Source: Acidimicrobiia bacterium
GTDB taxonomy: Bacteria > Actinomycetota > Acidimicrobiia > Acidimicrobiales > Acidimicrobilacustridaceae
Direction of reading: 5' to 3'
Length of the DNA stretch: 11,891 bases
Assembly (NCBI GenBank): GCA_016462055.1
Contig: JAEMTX010000043.1
Span: forward strand, 1-11,891
Positions 6,200-11,891 of the stretch are shown piece after piece. The notes beneath the pieces were generated by a model, which ran no database searches, had not been told where the DNA came from, and worked only from the letters and a program-made list of their open reading frames with translations. Position 1 is the stretch's first letter; every line of letters starts with the position of its first letter. Both the position numbers and the translations under genes were made by a program.

Positions 6200-6214
6200 T
6201 CCCGAGGGGTCTTC

Positions 6215-7210
6215 ATGCTTCCCATCGCTGTTGATGCCATGGGGGGCGACAACGCTCCCACCGCAATCGTCGCCGGCGCGCGCCGTGCTGTTGAGGAACT
6301 TGGTATTCCTGTTGTCTTGGTCGGACGCGCCGCTGAACTTGGCGATACGGGCGGTTTAGAAGTCATCGAAGCATCTGAAGTCATCGAAATGGATGCCGAC
6401 GCCGGATCAAGTGTTCGTAAGATGAAGGATTCATCGCTTGTTCGCGCCGCTGAGGCAGTGCGCGATGGAAAAGCATCAGCGATGGTGAGTGCAGGAAATA
6501 CTGGCGCCACAATGGCGAGCGCGTTGTTGCGTATGGGGCGTATTAAAGGCGTGCAAAGGCCTGCAATTGCAACGCCGATTCCTGTTCCAGGTGCCGACAC
6601 TCCCACGGTCTTGCTCGACGCCGGAGCGAATGCCGAGTGCAGCGCCGAGTGGCTCGTTCAGTTCGCGCAAATGGGTGCGGTGTTCGCGAAACAACGTTTC
6701 GGGATCGCGTCTCCGCGTGTTGGTTTGCTCTCGATTGGCGAAGAGCCCACGAAAGGCAATCCGCTCGTCAAAGAGACGCACAAGTTGTTGGCCGAAGGTT
6801 TGTGGATCGGTGCAACCGGCGCACAGTTCATCGGCAATGTTGAAGGTCGCGACATCATGACCGATGATGTCGACGTTGTAGTCACCGATGGCTTCACCGG
6901 AAACGTTGCACTCAAGACTCTTGAAGGTTCGCTGAAGTCGATCATCAACTCGCTTCTCGCTGCATTCGATTCTTCTGACGAAGCACGCGCTGCTGCAGCA
7001 GTTCTATGGCCGTCGCTTCTTCCGTTGTATGACTCTCTCGATCCAGAGAACACCGGGGGAGCGATGCTTCTCGGAGTCGATGGCGTGTGCATCATTAGCC
7101 ACGGATCCTCGTCGGACCGAGCGATGGTGAACGCCATTCGTGTTGCTGCTGACATGGTGACCGCCAATGTGGTCGGCCATATTGCCGCCACCGTCCGTCC
7201 CGCCGACTGA
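6215..7210 (+). CDS. plsX: Phosphate acyltransferase PlsX
   Basis: PlsX converts acyl-ACP plus phosphate to acyl-phosphate, the acyl donor used by the membrane enzyme PlsY in phosphatidic acid synthesis. It is a peripheral cytosolic enzyme. Family blocks are visible in order: IAVDAMGGDNAP (4-15), SAGNTGA (92-98), VLLDAGAN (132-139), SIGEEPTKGNPL (173-184), and VTDGFTGNVALKTLEG (223-238). The 331-residue length is typical. The ATG has a good GAGGGG site (6204-6209), five bases away, and lies 15 bases after rpmF. The gene ends in front of a hairpin, and acpP follows after 108 bases, so substrate carrier and enzyme are encoded side by side. Confidence 0.97.
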   Translation: MLPIAVDAMGGDNAPTAIVAGARRAVEELGIPVVLVGRAAELGDTGGLEVIEASEVIEMDADAGSSVRKMKDSSLVRAAEAVRDGKASAMVSAGNTGATMASALLRMGRIKGVQRPAIATPIPVPGADTPTVLLDAGANAECSAEWLVQFAQMGAVFAKQRFGIASPRVGLLSIGEEPTKGNPLVKETHKLLAEGLWIGATGAQFIGNVEGRDIMTDDVDVVVTDGFTGNVALKTLEGSLKSIINSLLAAFDSSDEARAAAAVLWPSLLPLYDSLDPENTGGAMLLGVDGVCIISHGSSSDRAMVNAIRVAADMVTANVVGHIAATVRPAD

Positions 7211-7224
7211 CCTGAAGTGGTGCT

Positions 7225-7244
7225 GGTCGGATGTGGTTCCGACC
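7225..7244 (+). terminator. Hairpin after plsX, possible weak terminator
   Basis: A perfect 7-base inverted repeat, GGTCGGA (7225-7231) with TCCGACC (7238-7244), encloses a six-base loop starting 15 bases after the plsX stop. A short TTTT follows at 7250-7253, separated by five bases, so termination would be partial at best. It could separate the rsmD-plsX transcript from the acpP promoter. Confidence 0.45.
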
Positions 7245-7279
7245 TGCGGTTTTCACAAGCGGGCAAAGTTTGATTCCGG

Positions 7280-7285
7280 TACGAT
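7280..7285 (+). promoter_or_regulatory. Putative -10 element of the acpP promoter
   Basis: TACGAT fits TA-N3-T and lies 33 bases before the acpP start, leaving a leader of roughly 25 bases that includes the ribosome site. It is flanked by two direct TCCGGT copies (7275-7280 and 7285-7290) whose period is ten bases. No clear -35 box is seen at normal spacing. A promoter here would start the acpP-rnc-mutM-smc unit. Confidence 0.45.
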
Positions 7286-7306
7286 CCGGTCGTTCCGTTT
7301 TCGTCC

Positions 7307-7312
7307 GAGGAG
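7307..7312 (+). promoter_or_regulatory. Ribosome binding site that fixes the GTG start of acpP
   Basis: GAGGAG lies six bases before the GTG at 7319, the best Shine-Dalgarno match in the window. There is no in-frame ATG near the beginning of the gene, so this site decides the start. Confidence 0.75.
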
Positions 7313-7318
7313 ACTGTT

Positions 7319-7609
7319 GTGCCCGCTGAGACCCATGTCGAACAAGGCCCCATCGACCGAGAGTTCGTGCTGAATCTGGTCCGAGACCGGTTAGCCGACA
7401 TCCTCGAGACCGAGCCCACTGCCATTAACGAGGGCGATTCCTTCGCCGATGACCTCGACGCCGACAGCCTTGCGCTCATTGAATTGGTCGAAGCCCTTGA
7501 AGAAGAACTGGGCGAGCGCAGCGTCGGATTCCGCATCGAGGACGAAGATCTCGCCGATCTGAAGACCGTGCGCGACGCCATCGATTACGTCATGGCGAAG
7601 CTGGGCTGA
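7319..7609 (+). CDS. acpP: Acyl carrier protein
   Basis: Acyl carrier protein carries growing acyl chains on a 4'-phosphopantetheine arm. The attachment residue is Ser50 in DADSLALIELVEALEEEL (47-64), and the protein is strongly acidic, as usual. At 96 residues it is longer than the common 75-80: about ten extra residues at the N-terminus and a slightly longer loop after helix II (GERSVGFRIEDEDLADL, 65-81). The usual Asp after DSL is Ala here (DSLA). The GTG start has a strong GAGGAG site. A promoter-like hexamer precedes it, and rnc follows almost directly, the acpP-rnc linkage known from many bacteria. It is likely the housekeeping ACP because it stands next to plsX, but a specialised carrier cannot be excluded. 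Confidence 0.93.
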   Translation: MPAETHVEQGPIDREFVLNLVRDRLADILETEPTAINEGDSFADDLDADSLALIELVEALEEELGERSVGFRIEDEDLADLKTVRDAIDYVMAKLG

Positions 7610-7613
7610 GGTC

Positions 7614-8339
7614 CTGAGCACCGACGCTGTTGCCGAGCTGGTCGAACGTCTGGGTTACGGGTTCTCCGATCCCGGGCCTTTAACGCTCGCGCTCACGCAC
7701 CGGTCCTGGTGTTACGAGACCGGCCACACGGCATCGAATGAACGACTTGAGTTCCTTGGCGATGCCGTTCTTGGCGTCGTGGTGACTGATTACCTCTTCA
7801 CTACTCATCCTGAGATGTCCGAAGGGCTCTTGGCCAAAGTTCGGTCGGCAGTTGTGAGCGAACCAACACTGGCCAAAATCGCTGGCGACCTCGGCGTGGG
7901 CGAGGCGGTTCGCCTCGGCAAAGGTGAAGATGCCAGTGGTGGTCGGTCGAAAGCATCCATCCTGTCCGATGCTTTGGAGGCCATCATCGGCGCTGTGTAT
8001 GTCGATGGCGGAATTGATGCCGCTCGAGAGGTGGTCCTCGGTCTCTTCGGAGCATCGATTGCTGCCGCGGCTGAAGAACCTGGCGATGGAGATTTCAAGT
8101 CGCAACTTCAAGAACTCACGGCGCGGCGCTTCTCCGCTGCGCCGGTCTATGAACTCGGGGCCGAAGGTCCCGATCACGAGAAACGATTCTCTGCTCGCGT
8201 TTCGATCGACGGCAACGTCATCGGTGAGGGTGAAGGTCGATCAAAGAAGGTCGCCGAACAGGCCGCAGCGCAGGCCGCGCTCGACTATCTGTCAACGGTG
8301 TCCGTTCCCAACCATGAGAGTGGGCAGCACGATGCCTGA
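7614..8339 (+). CDS. rnc: Ribonuclease III, apparent CTG start
   Basis: RNase III cleaves double-stranded RNA, including rRNA precursors. From the CTG at 7614 the protein has 241 residues, normal for the family. The signature NERLEFLGDAVLG is at 42-54 (Glu43, Glu46, Asp50), the second metal-binding set is in LSDALEAIIGAVYVDGG (Asp119, Glu122), and a double-stranded RNA-binding domain spans about 153-235 with GRSKKVAEQAAAQAAL near its end. The N-terminus from 7614 (STDAVAELVERLGYGF, then LTHRSW) looks like a normal RNase III start. No ATG, GTG or TTG occurs in frame between the in-frame stop at 7560 and the GTG at 7779, and the latter would remove the catalytic motif. The exact start is therefore uncertain; CTG at 7614 is the best candidate, five bases from the acpP stop. 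It overlaps mutM by eight bases. Confidence 0.93.
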   Translation: MSTDAVAELVERLGYGFSDPGPLTLALTHRSWCYETGHTASNERLEFLGDAVLGVVVTDYLFTTHPEMSEGLLAKVRSAVVSEPTLAKIAGDLGVGEAVRLGKGEDASGGRSKASILSDALEAIIGAVYVDGGIDAAREVVLGLFGASIAAAAEEPGDGDFKSQLQELTARRFSAAPVYELGAEGPDHEKRFSARVSIDGNVIGEGEGRSKKVAEQAAAQAALDYLSTVSVPNHESGQHDA

Positions 8340-9168
8340 ATTGCCCGAAGTAGAAACCATTCGTCGCGAACTTGAGAAAGAAGTTGTCGGTCGCAAGGTG
8401 AAGACCGTGGAAACGGTCGGGAAAAAGTCGATCAAACGACAGACCCCCGCAGAATTTGTTTCTGGCCTTGAAGGCGCCAAAATCACGGGTTCGCAGCGCA
8501 AAGGAAAATATCTCCTGATGCCACTCGACAACGGGCAGGTGCTGGTGGTGCATCTGCGTATGTCAGGTCAATTACGTCGCAACGCAATCAAGGATCCAGT
8601 CGAGAAGCACACGCACGTGACGATCACTTTCACGCAAGGTGGCCAACTTCGATTCGTCGATCCGCGGACATTTGGCGAAATGTTTCTTGCTACTCCAGAC
8701 GAAATCACGTCTGAAATCGAAGAGCTTTCGAACCTCGGGGTTGATCCCGTCGAAACACCGATGTCGTGGGTCGACTTCGGTCATCTCCTTCGTTCGAAGA
8801 GCCAGTCACTCAAGGCATTCCTCACTGATCAGTCGATGATCGCTGGTATCGGAAATATCTACGCCGACGAGATCCTCTTCGATTCGGGCCTTCGTTTTGA
8901 TCGTGAAACCGGTTCACTTACGACGCAGGAAATTCGGCGCCTTTATCGCTCGTTAGTAGAGATTCTGCACGAAGCAATTAAGTACAACGGTTCGACCCTG
9001 AGCGATGGGCAATATGTCGATCTGTTTGGGAAGGCCGGCGATTACCAAAGCCATCATCAGGTGTACAACCGAGACAAGCAGCCATGTCGTCGGTGTCGTC
9101 GTAACGACATTGTTAAGACAAAGGTTGCGAGCCGGTCCACTTTCTACTGTGAGGTCTGTCAGGTCTGA
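8332..9168 (+). CDS. mutM: Formamidopyrimidine-DNA glycosylase MutM (Fpg)
   Basis: MutM removes 8-oxoguanine and formamidopyrimidines from DNA and nicks the abasic site. The start MPELPEVETIRREL is diagnostic: Pro2 becomes the N-terminal catalytic proline after Met removal and Glu3 is the acid. Other elements are RKGKYL (56-61) with the conserved Lys59, LRMSGQL (75-81), DPRTFGE (110-116), the helix-two-turn-helix region QSMIAGIGNIYADEIL (167-182), and a C-terminal zinc finger with Cys252, Cys255, Cys273 and Cys276 including the conserved Arg268. The length of 278 is typical and all key residues are present. The ATG overlaps the rnc stop by eight bases and the stop overlaps the smc ATG by one (TGATG), so expression is probably coupled. 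An in-frame extension upstream within rnc is not credible. Confidence 0.98.
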   Translation: MPELPEVETIRRELEKEVVGRKVKTVETVGKKSIKRQTPAEFVSGLEGAKITGSQRKGKYLLMPLDNGQVLVVHLRMSGQLRRNAIKDPVEKHTHVTITFTQGGQLRFVDPRTFGEMFLATPDEITSEIEELSNLGVDPVETPMSWVDFGHLLRSKSQSLKAFLTDQSMIAGIGNIYADEILFDSGLRFDRETGSLTTQEIRRLYRSLVEILHEAIKYNGSTLSDGQYVDLFGKAGDYQSHHQVYNRDKQPCRRCRRNDIVKTKVASRSTFYCEVCQV

Positions 9169-11891
9169 TGTATCTGAAACGACTCACGATGAAGGGCTTC
9201 AAGTCCTTCGCCGATACGACAGCTCTTGATCTTGAACCAGGCGTCACCGTTGTGGTGGGTCCGAATGGTTCGGGTAAATCCAACGTGGTCGATGCCATCG
9301 GCTGGGTGCTTGGCGCGCAAGCTCCCTCAGCTGTTCGTTCACAAAAAATGGACGATGTGATTTTTGCTGGCACGACAAAGCGCGCTGCTCTCGGGCGTGC
9401 TGAAGTCAGCCTGACAATCGACAACGCGTCGGGGATGCTCCCTATCGAGTTCACTGAGGTCACGATCACTCGTACGCTGTTCCGCTCGGGCGACAGTGAA
9501 TACGCGCTGAACGGCGTGCCTTGTCGACTCCTTGACATCCAGGATCTTCTTTCCGATAGTGGCGTTGGTCGTCAGCAGCATGTGATCGTTTCGCAGGGCC
9601 AAATCGATGCGGTGCTCAACGCTCGACCAGAAGAGCGCCGGGCAATTATCGAAGAAGCCGCGGGCATTTTGAAGTACCGCCGGCGCAAGGAAAAGTCCGA
9701 GCGTCGTCTGATGTCGACCGAGGGTAATTTGACTCGATTGCAAGATTTGCTTCGTGAAGTTCGTCGTCAGTTGCGTCCTCTCGAGCGTCAAGCCGATGCC
9801 GCCCGTCGCCATGCCGGCGTTGTTTTCGAACTCACCGCATTGCGGATCTTCATCGCTGGTCGCGAACTTGCAGGTCTGCGTACTCGTCTCGAAAACGGCA
9901 TGCGTGGTCGCGCCGAACTTTCGTCAGAAGAAGAACGCCTCCGCCGCTCATTGGCGGAACTCGACGCACAGATCATGTCGGTTGAAGCCGAACTCACCGC
10001 CATGGGTGGCGATGACCTCGGCGACGGACTCGCGTCGTATGAATCACTCTTTCAACAAGCTCGTGGCTTGTCGGCAGTTCTCACAGAACGTCGCCGCGGT
10101 CTCGATCGTCTTCGAGGTGCGTCAATCGATCAGGGTGTTGTTGCCTCGCTTGAGGCGGAAGCGGCTCGATTGGCCACGGAACTTTCCGAGGTTGAAGCCG
10201 AGGCCGAAGGGTTCGCGCCGTTGGTTGCCGAACTTGCAAGTGCCGAGGAATTGCTCGCTGCTGAACGTTTGGCCTTCGAAGAACAGTGGTCCACTGGTAT
10301 CCCCGCGCCTACTGGTGCGGCGGCCGAAGTTCGTGGCGAACTCGCTGCCCTGCGCACGGCATCGGGTCGGGCTCGCGAAGAACGAGATCGCATCGCGACT
10401 CGCGCAACGGCGCTCGCCGAGAAGGCTGCGCAATTACTCACCGAAACAGAATCTCTGCGCGGTCAATTGATCGAACTTGAATCAGCAGAACTTCCGCTCG
10501 TCGAATCGATGGAAGCGGCGGAGTCGCGTCGCTCACGGGCGGAATCTGCTGTTGAAGTGGCCGAGTCGGTTCATCGCTCAGCGGAAAGCGAACAGCACGC
10601 GTGGCGTGCCCGCGTTGAAGCTTTGGCGCTTGCGCTCGACGAAGCCCGGTCTCGTGCAGGCACCGAACGCCTTGCGGGCATCGATGGCGTTCTTGGCACT
10701 GTTCTCGATCTCGTCGAAATCGATGCTGGTTGGGAATCCGCGTTCGAAGCGGCCGTCGGCGAGGCGCTTGCTGCGGTAGTGGTCGATGGTGTTGCTTCTG
10801 GTCGTCGGGCGCTTGAAGCACTCAGCGCCGAATCTTTGAGCGGCGCGGTGCTGGCCCTCGGTGCCGAACGATCAGCGCGAACCGCGCCCCCGATCGGGGC
10901 TCCGTTGCGTGGGCATGTGCGTGCCCGTCGTCCCGATGTCGAGCCGCTGCTCGATGCACTTCTCGGATCTGCCGTTGTGATCGATGGCGGATGGGTCCAG
11001 GCCGTCGATGCATCGCTCGCGTATCCCGACGCCATCGTGGTGACCAATAGCGGTGATCGATTCGGTGTGAGTGGTTGGCGTGTTGGCTCCTCGGGGGCCG
11101 GTGCCACAGGTGCTGCGCTTGACGATGCAACCCGTCGCGTCGGAGAGGCCGAACTTCGTGCGTCGGACGCCGCATTGGTGCTCGAAGCCGCTCGAAAAGA
11201 ACTTTCTGAAGCAGCAGCGGTCGAAGCAGCGCTTGCTCGCGATCTCGACGTCAACGATTCGCGCCTTACTGCTGCTGGCGATCGCCTTCAGCGGGCGGAA
11301 ACCGATCGCCGTGATGCGGCAACAGAAGCTGAAGCGCTGAACGATCACCTCGTTGAACTCTCCGATCGCGTCACGCGTGAAGACGCCCGAATCGGAGAAC
11401 TCGAAGGAATGCTCCCCGAACTCGAAGCGGCCGACAACGAATTAGCTGCATCGGCTCGCCGTATGGCCGAGTCCCGTTCTCGCCTCGAAGAGCAAGCTGC
11501 CGAGGTTGGTTCACGTCGGAGTGATCTCGAAGTTCGCAGTGTTGCTGTTGTTGAACGTCGTCAGTTCCTGACCGGTCGCCTCTCCGAGGTCGAGACCCGT
11601 CTCGACGGTGCTGCAGCAGAACGCGAAGCCGCCGAAGCGCGTCGTTTGGAACTCGATCGGACTCAGATCGCACTCGACCGTTTGTCAGCGCTTGTCCAAA
11701 ACCGTTCTTCTCTTATTGAAGGCCGGCTTTCCGACTTCCGCGAGCGTCGTCGCCAGCAGTCCGAAGCGGCACGCGGTGTTGCTGGGCGTCTCGATGGTCT
11801 CCGCCGCCAGCGTTCCGAACAAGAACGTGGTCTTGGCGAAGTTCGCGAACGTTTGCAGCGAGCCGAAATCGATCATGCCGAAATCGAAATG
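9168..11891 (+). CDS. smc: Chromosome segregation protein SMC (3'-truncated by window edge)
   Basis: SMC is the ATPase of bacterial condensin, which loads near the origin with ScpA/ScpB and organises the chromosome. The frame is open from the ATG at 9168 to the window end, 908 codons. The N-terminus MYLKRLTMKGFKSFAD precedes Walker A GPNGSGKS (31-38). The Q-loop region reads WVLGAQAP, where most SMCs have GEQ, followed by KMDDVIFAGT. VSQGQID and RPEERRAIIEEAAGILKYRRRK are also typical. A long Glu/Ala/Arg-rich coiled coil follows, then the hinge at about residues 505-640 (from GIDGVLGTVLDLVEIDAGW to GDRFGVSGWRVG), then the returning coil. The C-terminal head with signature and Walker B lies beyond the window. 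The coding pattern is uniform with no frameshift seen. The TGATG junction couples it to mutM. Confidence 0.97.
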   Translation, partial: MYLKRLTMKGFKSFADTTALDLEPGVTVVVGPNGSGKSNVVDAIGWVLGAQAPSAVRSQKMDDVIFAGTTKRAALGRAEVSLTIDNASGMLPIEFTEVTITRTLFRSGDSEYALNGVPCRLLDIQDLLSDSGVGRQQHVIVSQGQIDAVLNARPEERRAIIEEAAGILKYRRRKEKSERRLMSTEGNLTRLQDLLREVRRQLRPLERQADAARRHAGVVFELTALRIFIAGRELAGLRTRLENGMRGRAELSSEEERLRRSLAELDAQIMSVEAELTAMGGDDLGDGLASYESLFQQARGLSAVLTERRRGLDRLRGASIDQGVVASLEAEAARLATELSEVEAEAEGFAPLVAELASAEELLAAERLAFEEQWSTGIPAPTGAAAEVRGELAALRTASGRAREERDRIATRATALAEKAAQLLTETESLRGQLIELESAELPLVESMEAAESRRSRAESAVEVAESVHRSAESEQHAWRARVEALALALDEARSRAGTERLAGIDGVLGTVLDLVEIDAGWESAFEAAVGEALAAVVVDGVASGRRALEALSAESLSGAVLALGAERSARTAPPIGAPLRGHVRARRPDVEPLLDALLGSAVVIDGGWVQAVDASLAYPDAIVVTNSGDRFGVSGWRVGSSGAGATGAALDDATRRVGEAELRASDAALVLEAARKELSEAAAVEAALARDLDVNDSRLTAAGDRLQRAETDRRDAATEAEALNDHLVELSDRVTREDARIGELEGMLPELEAADNELAASARRMAESRSRLEEQAAEVGSRRSDLEVRSVAVVERRQFLTGRLSEVETRLDGAAAEREAAEARRLELDRTQIALDRLSALVQNRSSLIEGRLSDFRERRRQQSEAARGVAGRLDGLRRQRSEQERGLGEVRERLQRAEIDHAEIEM

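Noticed and set aside
5701..6606. 301-residue minus-strand frame opposite yceD, rpmF and plsX
   Set aside because: It is rich in Ser, Arg, Pro and Thr, has no recognisable domain, and runs antisense to three secure genes; it is a codon-bias shadow.
6658..7581. 307-residue minus-strand frame opposite plsX and acpP
   Set aside because: It is Ser/Arg-rich low-complexity translation antisense to two conserved genes, and it also covers their intergenic promoter region.
7924..9168. Long frame giving MutM a 136-residue N-terminal extension
   Set aside because: The extension overlaps rnc in another frame. MutM needs Pro directly after the initiator Met, which fixes the start at 8332.
9754..10470. 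238-residue plus-strand frame inside smc
   Set aside because: It is an out-of-frame, Arg/Ser/Pro-rich translation within an uninterrupted smc frame that shows the correct coiled-coil pattern.
10571..11254. Ser/Ala/Thr-rich minus-strand frame opposite the SMC hinge
   Set aside because: The repetitive Ala/Ser composition is the antisense of Glu/Ala/Arg coding; there are no domain features or ribosome site.
1..11891. Search for mobile elements, CRISPR repeats, defence genes, tRNAs and riboswitches
   Set aside because: No transposase, integrase, spaced repeat series, tRNA-like fold or known riboswitch core was seen; gaps longer than 50 bases occur only before rpmF and acpP.

Overview
The window reads as a stretch of actinobacterial chromosome, most probably from the class Acidimicrobiia. 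The grounds are moderately GC-rich coding DNA, frequent GTG starts, TA-N3-T promoter hexamers placed for leaderless mRNAs, a DivIVA-type septal protein of the mycobacterial SepIVA family between coaD and a DUF177 gene, and the actinobacterial order rnc-mutM-smc. The class-level assignment is inference from gene order and protein flavour. There is no sign of a mobile element, CRISPR array, phage, tRNA or rRNA, and nearly every base is coding.

Layout: (1) 1-2103, the 3' end, nearly the whole gene, of recG (+). (2) 2104-3459, a small accessory patch: an alpha/beta hydrolase (+), then on the minus strand a 58-residue CxxC/CxxC protein followed by an NTF2/SnoaL-like protein. (3) 3460-7210, a tightly packed plus-strand run: rsmD, coaD, a SepIVA-like gene, yceD/DUF177, rpmF and plsX. 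(4) 7211-7318, a short intergenic region with a hairpin and a likely promoter. (5) 7319-11891, acpP, rnc, mutM and smc; smc runs off the right edge after 908 codons.

The housekeeping run joins ribosome assembly (RsmD, DUF177/L32, RNase III), CoA and lipid synthesis (CoaD supplies CoA, the source of the ACP prosthetic group; PlsX draws acyl groups from acyl-ACP), DNA repair (RecG, MutM), and division and chromosome organisation (SepIVA-like, SMC). Several junctions overlap (GTGA twice, ATGCCTGA, TGATG), which suggests translational coupling.

No obviously new multi-gene system is present. The points most worth checking are at start regions. Four transcription-unit heads have no Shine-Dalgarno site but carry TA-N3-T exactly 6 or 7 bases before an ATG, including an overlapping, nearly symmetric divergent pair between the small zinc-ribbon gene and rsmD. 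The rnc gene has no ATG, GTG or TTG in frame between the upstream in-frame stop and its catalytic motif, and seems to start at a CTG. The SepIVA-like protein has an unusual acidic, proline-rich tail.
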